DNA of 8,528 nt from Acidobacteriaceae bacterium (GCA_003136335.1 PLEA01000701.1:516-9043); one strand, 5' to 3'; shown: positions 1-5,886, counted from the stretch's first letter. The notes: generated by a model not told the origin, from the sequence alone. Program-made: numbers and translations.

Positions 1-111
1 ATTCTTTGCCACAACAACGCGGGCGGCCATGGCGCCACATTCATTGTCCGCCTGCCCGCAACGCCCCACACAGCCTCTTTGAGCGTGGCTGCAGGAGTGA
101 TACAACCATGA
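1..111 (+). CDS. Sensor histidine kinase, C-terminal fragment (HATPase end)
   Basis: Reading frame 1 is open from the window edge to a TGA at 109-111 and encodes 36 residues. It contains NAGGHGATFIVRLPA, which matches the last Gly box and final beta strand of the HATPase_c domain of sensor histidine kinases (a GG-GA-F-V-LP pattern). A tail of about 15 residues follows. The kinase would autophosphorylate a conserved His with ATP and pass the phosphate to a receiver domain. Its stop overlaps the ATG of the next gene by 4 nt (ATGA at 108-111), so the two are probably translationally coupled and the downstream receiver is a natural partner. Sensor and dimerisation domains lie outside the window, so the signal cannot be inferred. 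The short length is due to truncation at the window edge. Confidence 0.8.
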   Translation: MLCHNNAGGHGATFIVRLPATPHTASLSVAAGVIQP

Positions 112-512
112 GCCTACCAGCGCTAAAACCTCAACCTTTGCCCGTACTGCTCATCGAAGACGAGCCCGCTGTCATGGCATACGTGCAGGCCGCTCTCGAG
201 CGCAGCGGATATCCCGTGGTCTGCTGCGAGTCGGGCGTGGATGCTCTGCGCCTGCTGGAAAACGGAGCCTTTCTGGGTGTGGTATCTGACATGCGCACCC
301 CCGGCGGAGTGGACGGGGGCCAGGTGCATGCCTGGGTCGCCCGTCACCGCCCCGATCTGGCTTCGCGAATCATTTTTATTACCGGCGATATTGCCAATGA
401 GGAGACCGTCGCCACCCTGCATCAAACCGGCGCCCCCTGCGTGGAAAAACCGTTCCGCGTGCAACAATTTATCGACGTAGTTTCGAAGACTTTTGGGAAG
501 GCTGATGAATAA
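108..512 (+). CDS. Single-domain response regulator (CheY-like receiver)
   Basis: 134 residues, the size of a lone receiver domain. The ATG at 108 is preferred because AGGAG lies at 93-97 with a 10-nt spacer and because it overlaps the stop of the upstream kinase; the frame is open further upstream, but that stretch encodes the kinase in another frame. The receiver core is complete: acidic pair E17/D18, phosphoacceptor D61 (VVSDMRTP), T92 in FITGD, and K114 followed by Pro in EKPF. D61 to K114 is 53 residues, as in CheY. There is no output domain. It may be a phosphorelay intermediate, a phosphate sink or a protein-interaction switch acting between the overlapping kinase and the sigma-54 activator that follows (8-nt overlap). 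The loop after D61 (PGGVDGG) is Gly-rich. The partner is inferred from gene order. Confidence 0.9.
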   Translation: MSLPALKPQPLPVLLIEDEPAVMAYVQAALERSGYPVVCCESGVDALRLLENGAFLGVVSDMRTPGGVDGGQVHAWVARHRPDLASRIIFITGDIANEETVATLHQTGAPCVEKPFRVQQFIDVVSKTFGKADE

Positions 513-1995
513 CGCCGGCGGCAAAGAAGACTTTCGCATTCGCCTGCTGATCGTCGACGACGAGCAGAGTATCCGCAAACTCTGCGTCACCGTGGGCGAG
601 GCCCTCGGCTTTATCTGCCTGGAAGCGGAAAGCGGGGAGTCGGCGCTGGCGCTTCTCGAAGAGCAGTCCGTTCACATGGTCCTCAGCGACATGGTGATGC
701 CGCACATGTCCGGTCTGGAGTTCCTGGAAAGAGTAAAAAAGCTTCTGCCTCGTACCGAGATTGCGCTCATGACTGGGCACGGTTCCATCGAAACCGCCGT
801 GCAGGCCATGAAGCTTGGCGCCTACGACTACATCACCAAGCCGTTCTCTCCGCTGGAAGAGCTTCGCCTGTTCCTGCGGCGCATGGCGGACAAAGTTCGC
901 CTGGTCGAGGAAAACGAATTCTTGCGCCAGCGCACGGATTCGGAAACCGCGGTGCATGGCATCATCGGCTCCTCCACGCGGATTCAGGAAGTCCTGCGCA
1001 TGGTGGCGCGCCTGAAGGACACACGGACCCCGGTGCTCATCTACGGAGAGAGCGGGACGGGTAAGGAATTGGTCGCGCGTGCCATGCATTTCCGAGGCGC
1101 CTTTTCCAACCGGCCTTTTGTCGCCGTCGATTGCGGATCGCTGGTGCCCACGCTGATCGAAAGCGAACTCTTCGGTTACGAAAAAGGAGCCTTTACCGGA
1201 GCGCTGAAATCGAAGCAGGGATTGTTCCAGGCCGCCGACGGCGGAACTATTTTCCTGGACGAAGTCGGCGAGCTGCCGCTGGAGTTGCAGGCCAAGTTGC
1301 TGCGGGTGTTGCAGGAAAAAGAAGTTCGTCCGGTGGGCAGCAACCAGAGGATGAAAGTTGACGTTCGCGTGATTGCGGCCACCAACCGCGATCTTGAAGC
1401 CGCGTATAAGAATGGAACCTTCCGCAAAGATCTTTATTTTCGGCTCAATGTTGTTACCCTCTACGTGCCCGCATTGCGCGAGCGCCGCAGCGACACGCCC
1501 ATGCTCGTGCACTGGTTTCTCGAACGCTATGCCCCGGGTTCCGAGTTGCACGTCACCAGTGCCGCCATGAAGGCTTTAATGGAATACGACTGGCCCGGCA
1601 ACGTGCGTGAGTTGGAAAACTGCGTGGAGCGCGCAGTGGCGCTGGGCAACGGACGGATCATCGATCTCGGCGACCTTCCTCCTTCCATTGCTTCGGGCTT
1701 CAGCGCAGCCGGAGGGACGTCGGCCGCGCCAGTGGAAGGGACGACCGTGCTGGATCCTGATCTCGCCGGGGCACGAGCCATTCCCGAATCGTCGCGGGCT
1801 CCGCTGTCGACCACCGATCTCGAGGACATCGAACGCGCCACCATCCAGCGCGTCTTCCAGCAGGTGAATGGAGACAAAGCCCTCGCCGGACGCATGCTCG
1901 GCATTAGCCGAGCCACGCTGTATCGCAAACTGAAGAGATACAACATTGGTATGGGCTCGTCTGGGTCTGGGCCGTCGAGCCACACGCTGCAGTGA
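505..1995 (+). CDS. NtrC-family sigma-54-dependent response regulator
   Basis: 496 residues from ATG 505, preferred over an in-frame TTG at 493 because GGGA at 495-498 gives a 6-nt spacer. The receiver (about 10-125) has D18/D19, phosphoacceptor D62, T90 and K112. The AAA+ sigma-54 interaction domain (about 149-395) has Walker A GESGTGKE at 181-188, the sigma-54-contacting loop GAFTGA at 228-233, Walker B with D252/E253 and an FRKDLYFRLNVV arginine-finger region. An Ala/Ser-rich linker leads to a Fis-type helix-turn-helix (about 456-483, LAGRMLGISRATLYRKLKRY). Family members bind upstream enhancers and use ATP to open sigma-54 RNA polymerase complexes when phosphorylated. All catalytic motifs are intact. 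The gene overlaps the preceding regulator by 8 nt, and a sigma-54-like promoter lies about 180 nt after its stop, so the following genes are likely targets. Confidence 0.97.
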   Translation: MNNAGGKEDFRIRLLIVDDEQSIRKLCVTVGEALGFICLEAESGESALALLEEQSVHMVLSDMVMPHMSGLEFLERVKKLLPRTEIALMTGHGSIETAVQAMKLGAYDYITKPFSPLEELRLFLRRMADKVRLVEENEFLRQRTDSETAVHGIIGSSTRIQEVLRMVARLKDTRTPVLIYGESGTGKELVARAMHFRGAFSNRPFVAVDCGSLVPTLIESELFGYEKGAFTGALKSKQGLFQAADGGTIFLDEVGELPLELQAKLLRVLQEKEVRPVGSNQRMKVDVRVIAATNRDLEAAYKNGTFRKDLYFRLNVVTLYVPALRERRSDTPMLVHWFLERYAPGSELHVTSAAMKALMEYDWPGNVRELENCVERAVALGNGRIIDLGDLPPSIASGFSAAGGTSAAPVEGTTVLDPDLAGARAIPESSRAPLSTTDLEDIERATIQRVFQQVNGDKALAGRMLGISRATLYRKLKRYNIGMGSSGSGPSSHTLQ

Positions 1996-2000
1996 AGGAA

Positions 2001-2050
2001 CAGTGGCTAGTGATTAGTGGTTAGTGGCAGCCACTAATCACTAGCCACTG
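2001..2050. repeat. Perfect 20-bp inverted repeat with 10-nt loop
   Basis: Bases 2001-2020 and 2031-2050 are exact reverse complements (arms starting CAGTGGCTAG), separated by 10 nt. It starts 5 nt after the stop of the sigma-54 activator. RNA from it would form a very stable hairpin, but no T-tract follows, so an intrinsic terminator is not clearly supported. The TAGTGATTAGTGG wording resembles short dispersed repeats I recall from acidobacterial genomes, so it may be a mobile or repetitive palindrome rather than a dedicated site. Confidence 0.85.
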
Positions 2051-2053
2051 ATG

Positions 2054-2078
2054 TGAGACTTTGGTCTCAGCCTGAGAC
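2054..2078. promoter_or_regulatory. TGAGAC/GTCTCA repeat cluster, possible activator-binding site
   Basis: TGAGAC at 2054-2059 faces GTCTCA at 2064-2069 across a 4-nt centre. GTCTCAG at 2064-2070 in turn faces CTGAGAC at 2072-2078 across a single base. Three half-sites in alternating orientation within 25 bp look like a dimer-binding site for a helix-turn-helix protein. They lie about 120-145 nt upstream of the start site expected from the sigma-54-like promoter at 2174-2189, a usual distance for NtrC-family enhancers. Binding by the adjacent activator is inferred. The same bases could form an RNA hairpin. Confidence 0.4.
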
Positions 2079-2173
2079 GCCAATCCTTGCGCGTCGCCTT
2101 CCACGCTCTCAAACCAACCCCTAAGCCGCTGAAAATGCATTCCCCTGAGTGCTAATCCTTCCGTTCTCAGCGA

Positions 2174-2189
2174 TGGCTGCCGTGTTGCT
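2174..2189 (+). promoter_or_regulatory. Candidate sigma-54 (-24/-12) promoter
   Basis: TGGCTGCCGTGTTGCT matches the sigma-54 consensus TGGCACG-N4-TTGCW: it has the full TGGC block, the full TTGC block plus T, and exactly 10 nt between the invariant GG (2175-2176) and GC (2187-2188). Only the less conserved ACG positions differ in part. Transcription would start near 2200, about 70-100 nt before the next gene. The gene immediately upstream encodes a sigma-54 activator, which strengthens the call. Confidence 0.65.
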
Positions 2190-2226
2190 CCTTCTTTTCT
2201 GAACCGCGGATTCTGGCTCCCCACAG

Positions 2227-2246
2227 CTCTTCCTAACCGGGAAGAG
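2227..2246 (+). promoter_or_regulatory. Leader stem-loop ahead of the PilZ-like gene
   Basis: CTCTTCC at 2227-2233 pairs perfectly with GGAAGAG at 2240-2246 around a 6-nt loop. The hairpin would lie in the 5' untranslated leader if transcription starts near 2200. No T-tract follows, so it is not a classical terminator. A role in mRNA stability or translation is possible but unproven. Confidence 0.3.
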
Positions 2247-2267
2247 GGGAGCCCCACCGCACTTAAA

Positions 2268-2669
2268 GTGGCGGAGCAAGGTTCGTTAGGAGATTCTCAT
2301 CGCTTGGCGCAAGAAGCCACAGCAACGGCACGTAACGCGCAGAACGCCAGCACCGTGGCGGGCCTCGCTCGTTTTTTCCCCGAGGCAACGCCGGTCCGCA
2401 TGCGGTTTCAACTCGCCCGGATTATGCCGGGTAGCGCCCCTAGTTCCGCTCCCTTCATCGAAAGTATCGTCATCGAATTTGGCACCCCTCGCGAAGTTCT
2501 GTTCGAGTGCGGCACGGCTTTAGAGTTCGGCGATGATCTTCGCCTGCGAAATTCCGATGGTTCGTTCGAGGTCACCGCGTCCGTCGTCGCGGTACAGTAT
2601 CACCCTGACAAAACCGTAGTGGCCGCCCGCTTTCAAGAAGAAGTGCCTAACTGGATCGTGAAATCATGA
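2268..2669 (+). CDS. Small PilZ-like protein
   Basis: Up to 133 residues from a GTG at 2268, which has no close Shine-Dalgarno. An in-frame TTG at 2304 sits 11 nt after AGGAG (2288-2292) and could be the true start (121 aa); no other ATG, GTG or TTG precedes 2268 nearby. The part from about residue 34 reads as a beta barrel: VRMRFQLA, FIESIVIEFGTPREVLFECG, LEFGDDLRLRN, FEVTASVVAVQY and KTVVAARFQEEVPNWIV. Its strand order and closing VAxRF strand resemble PilZ domains, which commonly bind cyclic di-GMP. The usual RxxxR ligand motif is not evident and the D/NxSxxG motif is replaced by EFGTPREVLF, so nucleotide binding is doubtful. It is cytoplasmic, with no signal peptide. It is the first gene after the sigma-54-like promoter and overlaps the next gene by 4 nt (ATGA). 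The family call is moderate. Confidence 0.6.
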   Translation: MAEQGSLGDSHRLAQEATATARNAQNASTVAGLARFFPEATPVRMRFQLARIMPGSAPSSAPFIESIVIEFGTPREVLFECGTALEFGDDLRLRNSDGSFEVTASVVAVQYHPDKTVVAARFQEEVPNWIVKS

Positions 2670-3814
2670 ATCCTTCAACGCCGGTACAGGATCTCGCAGC
2701 CGAATGGAAAGCCGCCCGCCGGTTACACCCGATTTATTTCGAACTCGCGCGGGAGTTCGCCATCGAGGTGAAACCGTGCGCCGATCTTGAAGCCGGAGTC
2801 GACACGCCGGGCAAAGAGACGGTCGAACAGGCCAAACGCTGGGTGGAGGAAATGGACCAACTCATCCAGGTGCACCAGTTGCGCCAGTTCCTGCAAACCA
2901 GTCCTCTGGCGAATCAGGAAGGCCTGTTGAACCTGGTGCAACACTTCCTGGCGAAGACGGACAAACCCGACGCCATGCGGGACAAGGTTGATTTTCTGCT
3001 GGTGCAGTATTTCAGCCAACTGGCGCCCACCGGCGTGAGTGACGCGGAAGTGGATCTTGCCTATGTGGCGCAGTCGCTGGAACCACTTTTGGGCCCGGTG
3101 GAACTGAAGTCCCCGGTCTGGTTGAACGCTCTGGACCGTGTGCTGGAAGCGGCAGGGCACTGCCGCTCGCTTGATGAGCTTCTTCATGGCGGGGTTTTGG
3201 AACAGGGACGCAAGGCCAAGGGCTTGGCAGGGGACTTGTTCTATCTGCCGGTCGCCCTGGTGGCTTTTACGCGCTTCGGATACCTGATGCGGCGGTCTTT
3301 TTTTCGCCTCATGTTGGGCGACCTCAACATCATTCTCGACGGCCTGACCGAACTCGAGGACAAGGGCATCGTGACCATCGACTGCCGGCGCGCCCAGTTT
3401 TCCGCGCAGGAACCGATCACGCGCCTACGCATTATCTGCCAGTCGTGGAAAGTGATGTTTCAGGCGGAGTATTCCTCCGGACAACCATTGCGCATGCTGG
3501 TCGATCTGTGCGCTTCGGTCGACCAAGCTCTCGGCCGCAAAGCTTCCGAACCGGAAGCCCAAGCCGACACGGCCGAACCTGTGGCCACAGCGAAGCCTGC
3601 GGTGCGGCCGTCAAGTGCAAGCAAGGCCGCACCCGTTGCGAAAAAACCGGCTGCGTCGGCAGCCGCGGCGGGCGCGTTTCAACCGTCGGGAAAGTCTGCG
3701 GTCGCGCCGGCCTCTGCCGCGAAGCCGAAGGCCAAACCCGTCGCTCCCAGTTCCGATGCTCCTGAGTTTGAAATCTCAAGTACACCCGGCTGGGATGCTG
3801 ACTCCGACTCCTAG
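2666..3814 (+). CDS. Uncharacterised helical protein with Ala/Pro/Lys-rich tail
   Basis: 382 residues; I do not recognise the family. The ATG at 2666 overlaps the previous stop by 4 nt and has no clear Shine-Dalgarno, so it is probably translated by coupling. Residues 1 to about 291 are predicted mostly helical with no obvious catalytic motif. They include a hydrophobic stretch at about 191-208 (LFYLPVALVAFTRFGYLM) followed by basic residues, which could be a buried helix or a membrane-associated one; no signal peptide is seen. Residues 292 to about 365 are low-complexity Ala/Pro/Lys/Ser, like a flexible linker. The protein ends in an acidic segment (EFEISSTPGWDADSDS) that could be a docking peptide. 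Gene order places it between a PilZ-like protein and signalling proteins, suggesting a scaffold or effector of this pathway. That role is inferred from position and architecture only. Confidence 0.85.
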   Translation: MNPSTPVQDLAAEWKAARRLHPIYFELAREFAIEVKPCADLEAGVDTPGKETVEQAKRWVEEMDQLIQVHQLRQFLQTSPLANQEGLLNLVQHFLAKTDKPDAMRDKVDFLLVQYFSQLAPTGVSDAEVDLAYVAQSLEPLLGPVELKSPVWLNALDRVLEAAGHCRSLDELLHGGVLEQGRKAKGLAGDLFYLPVALVAFTRFGYLMRRSFFRLMLGDLNIILDGLTELEDKGIVTIDCRRAQFSAQEPITRLRIICQSWKVMFQAEYSSGQPLRMLVDLCASVDQALGRKASEPEAQADTAEPVATAKPAVRPSSASKAAPVAKKPAASAAAAGAFQPSGKSAVAPASAAKPKAKPVAPSSDAPEFEISSTPGWDADSDS

Positions 3815-3906
3815 CCGGGCAAGAAAAACTGAACCGTTCGCAGCTACGCCAGCCGTCAACAAGCATAAACAGAATCGCCGGGCTCACGGCAAAGAGGACA
3901 GTGTAA

Positions 3907-4590
3907 GTGGAAGCAGCGACCGTACTGATCATCTCCGACGAAGTCGATTTTTCGCGCCGCACCGCTGCCCGCTGGCAGATGGAACGCAACGTCCCCGCGT
4001 TCACCGTGCTCAGCGGCGACTTGTGGCCGCGGTTCGCGGTGGATGTGTTTGATGTGGCGATCATTGGCGAGTTGCGGCGCGAGCTTCTGTCGGTGGTGCT
4101 GGAGCCTTTGCATTCCACGGGTCAACCGATTTTCTGCGTCTGCCAGGACGGCCCGACTGCGCAACTGGTGCATGAGCGTTGGCCGCGAATCTCCGTCCTG
4201 CGGCGCACGGAACACTGGCTCGAAACCCTGGTGTTGGCCGCGGGCGAGGCGGTGCATCGTTCGCGAGCCGAATCCCGCGCTCGCGCCGCCGAGTTCTCCT
4301 GCGCTGCCCTCGACCGGCAGGCCACGCTTGGCCGGTACATGCTGGAAATGCGTCACAACCTAAACAACGCTCTTACGTCGGTGTTGGGAAATTCGGATCT
4401 GCTGTTGCTCGAGCCCGGCAGCCTTTCCGCCCAGACTCGCGCCCAGATCGAAACCATTCGGAACATGACGCTTCGCATCCACGAGATCATGCAGCGTTTC
4501 TCGTCGCTGGAAAAGGAAATGAATGTGGTGGCGCAGCAGGCAGAACAGGATTCCGGCAAGTCGTACGCGTCCACTGCCGCTGGCGATTAA
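3907..4590 (+). CDS. Degenerate receiver fused to a DHp (HisKA-like) domain, no ATPase domain
   Basis: 227 residues from GTG 3907, chosen because GAGGA at 3894-3898 gives an 8-nt spacer. Residues 5 to about 115 look like a receiver fold (VLIISDEVDF, FDVAIIGELRR, PIFCVCQDG). The acidic pair D11/E12 remains, but Gly54 stands where the phosphoacceptor Asp is expected, and the conserved Thr and Lys are also absent (Cys79 region, R99/R100). Residues 135-205 resemble the dimerisation/histidine-phosphotransfer domain of HisKA kinases: H150 in MRHNLNNALTSVLGNSDLLL, then a second helix. The acidic residue at H+1 used for autophosphorylation is Asn151, while the H+4 Asn154 linked to phosphatase activity is kept. 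The protein ends about 22 residues later without a HATPase domain. It may be a phosphotransfer protein, a response-regulator phosphatase or a dimerisation inhibitor. It lies 92 nt after the previous gene and 88 nt before cheR. Confidence 0.85.
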   Translation: MEAATVLIISDEVDFSRRTAARWQMERNVPAFTVLSGDLWPRFAVDVFDVAIIGELRRELLSVVLEPLHSTGQPIFCVCQDGPTAQLVHERWPRISVLRRTEHWLETLVLAAGEAVHRSRAESRARAAEFSCAALDRQATLGRYMLEMRHNLNNALTSVLGNSDLLLLEPGSLSAQTRAQIETIRNMTLRIHEIMQRFSSLEKEMNVVAQQAEQDSGKSYASTAAGD

Positions 4591-4678
4591 CGTATGAGAA
4601 CTCCTCCTCCCCTCGTACCACGCCGATCTCATAAGGTTCGGCGCATGAATGTTTGCGCACCCTCCGGGGGAAGGAATT

Positions 4679-5788
4679 ATGCATAGATTGATGGCGGGCG
4701 TTACAATTCTCGAACACGAACTTTCCGAACTGCGCCTGCTGGTCGAGCGCCAGACTGGAATCCTGCTCGACTGTCCCAACAGCGCTCTAGCCGCGCACGT
4801 AGCTGAGTATCTTGAGTCGCAGGAACTGGAATCTCCCGCATCTTTGATGGAGCGGTTGCGCGCGGCGGATCGGGATCCGTCACTGCTGCCCACGTTCCTC
4901 GACGGCGTGCTCAACGTGAACACCGGTTTCTTCCGTCATCCCGGAGCGATGAATGCGCTGGCCCGGCAGGTGATTCCGCAACTCTACTCCCGGAAATCAG
5001 ACGACGGATTTTGCACTCTTCGCATCTGGAGTGCGGGCTGCTCCACCGGCGAAGAAGCTTACTCGATTGCGATGGCGTTGTGCGACGCACTACCCGGCGG
5101 AAACGGCTCCGGTTCCAGCAACGGCAGCCGGGACGCCCGGGAAAAAAGCGCGGCCAGCCGCAGCGGCGGCATCGCGGAGAATGGTCTTCCGGTCGCCCCG
5201 GGGCAGTCTATGCCGGGGCAGTCTATGAAAGACTGGTCGATTCACATTGTCGGCAGCGACCTGTTGCCTTCCGCGATCGCGGTCGCCGAGCGCGGGCTCT
5301 ATCCGCAGTCCGCTCTGACGGGCTTGCCTCCGGCGGCGATTCGCGCCTGCTTCTCCAAAATTGGGAGCCCCAGCGGGGGCCAGAACGGTCCTCAGGAAGG
5401 GTCGCAAAACCCGGCCGCCAATGGATCGGGCAATGGATCCGTCAATGGCTCAGCGAACGGTGCGCCCTCTTCGACCAGCGGCGCGCATCTGCTGGTCAAG
5501 CCGCGCTTGCGCAGCCTGGTCACTTTCAACACCATGAACCTGACCAAGCCGGTCTATATTGGCCGCTTCGATTGCATTTTCTGCATGGACGTGCTGCCCC
5601 ATCTCTCGCGCGCCCAGCGCACCGCGCTGCTGGAGCGCCTGCATCTTTATCTCGAGCCCGGCGGATATCTTTTCCTCAGCCAGACAGAAAAGCTCTGCGC
5701 CCCCAACCTGAACTTCCGCTCGGAATCGTTCGATGGATACACGTTCCACCGGAAGCCTTTGGCCGCAAGCGCGGCTTACGGGCGGTAG
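4679..5788 (+). CDS. cheR: CheR-family SAM-dependent methyltransferase with low-complexity insertions
   Basis: 369 residues from ATG 4679, preceded by GGGGAAGGA; an upstream in-frame ATG at 4649 has a weaker ribosome site. An N-terminal helical domain (about 8-70) precedes NVNTGFFRHP (79-88, the FFR motif with R86), the SAM-binding loop IWSAGCSTGEEAYS (116-129), the acidic SAM contact D194 in GSDLLPSAI, the segment FDCIFCMDVLPHLS (from 297) and LEPGGYLFLSQTEKL. CheR enzymes methylate glutamates of chemoreceptors. Two Gly/Ser/Asn-rich insertions, about residues 139-184 and 229-268, interrupt the catalytic domain; without them the protein is about 283 aa, the normal CheR size. The usual C-R-N-V-L-I-Y-F motif reads CMDVLPHLS. 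No CheA, CheW, CheB or chemoreceptor gene is in the window, so its substrate is unknown. It is the last gene of the + strand cassette. Confidence 0.92.
   Translation: MHRLMAGVTILEHELSELRLLVERQTGILLDCPNSALAAHVAEYLESQELESPASLMERLRAADRDPSLLPTFLDGVLNVNTGFFRHPGAMNALARQVIPQLYSRKSDDGFCTLRIWSAGCSTGEEAYSIAMALCDALPGGNGSGSSNGSRDAREKSAASRSGGIAENGLPVAPGQSMPGQSMKDWSIHIVGSDLLPSAIAVAERGLYPQSALTGLPPAAIRACFSKIGSPSGGQNGPQEGSQNPAANGSGNGSVNGSANGAPSSTSGAHLLVKPRLRSLVTFNTMNLTKPVYIGRFDCIFCMDVLPHLSRAQRTALLERLHLYLEPGGYLFLSQTEKLCAPNLNFRSESFDGYTFHRKPLAASAAYGR
5198..5227 (+). repeat. 15-bp perfect tandem duplication inside cheR
   Basis: CCGGGGCAGTCTATG occurs twice back to back (5198-5212 and 5213-5227), giving PGQSM-PGQSM in the first low-complexity insertion of the methyltransferase. 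The copies are identical at every base including wobble positions, which suggests a recent in-frame slippage event. Confidence 0.95.
5420..5467 (+). repeat. Degenerate 12-bp tandem repeat (NGSx) inside cheR
   Basis: Four 12-bp units beginning AATGGATC, AATGGATC, AATGGCTC and AACGGTGC encode NGSG-NGSV-NGSA-NGAP in the second low-complexity insertion. The units differ mainly at wobble and fourth-codon positions, as expected of an older slippage-generated linker. Confidence 0.8.
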
Positions 5789-5800
5789 GGCCAAAGAAGA

Positions 5801-5834
5801 AAACCACAGAGGACACTGAGACTCACAGAAAAGC
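5801..5834. repeat. Possible dispersed intergenic repeat (CCACAGAGGACACTGAG type)
   Basis: The 98-bp gap between the convergent cheR and PIN genes contains AAACCACAGAGGACACTGAG followed by ACTCACAGAAAA. This resembles a short intergenic repeat I recall as common in acidobacterial and some other soil-bacterial genomes, whose spurious translation reads KTTEDTE. Only one copy is in the window, so the repeat status rests on memory. No convincing terminator was seen in the gap. Confidence 0.35.
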
Positions 5835-5886
5835 CCTTAATTCCTCTGGGAAGGCATGTGCCCTTTATGGTTCGGGATTCTTTGAG

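Noticed and set aside
469..1551. 360-codon open frame on the - strand opposite the sigma-54 regulator
   Set aside because: It lies antisense to a gene with every catalytic motif intact, has no recognisable domain and is rich in His/Arg/Gln, as expected of a GC-rich shadow frame.
3767..3811. GWDAD near the C-terminus of the 382-aa protein as a CheR-docking pentapeptide (xWxxF)
   Set aside because: The aromatic residue after the Trp is missing and the motif is not at the extreme C-terminus.
3785..3819. Hairpin CCCGGCT/AGCCGGG around the stop of the 382-aa gene
   Set aside because: The loop is 21 nt, it starts inside the coding sequence and no T-tract follows, so it is not a credible terminator.
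4640..4656. GG...TTTGC arrangement upstream of cheR as a second sigma-54 promoter
   Set aside because: The GG to GC distance is 13 nt instead of 10, which sigma-54 does not tolerate.
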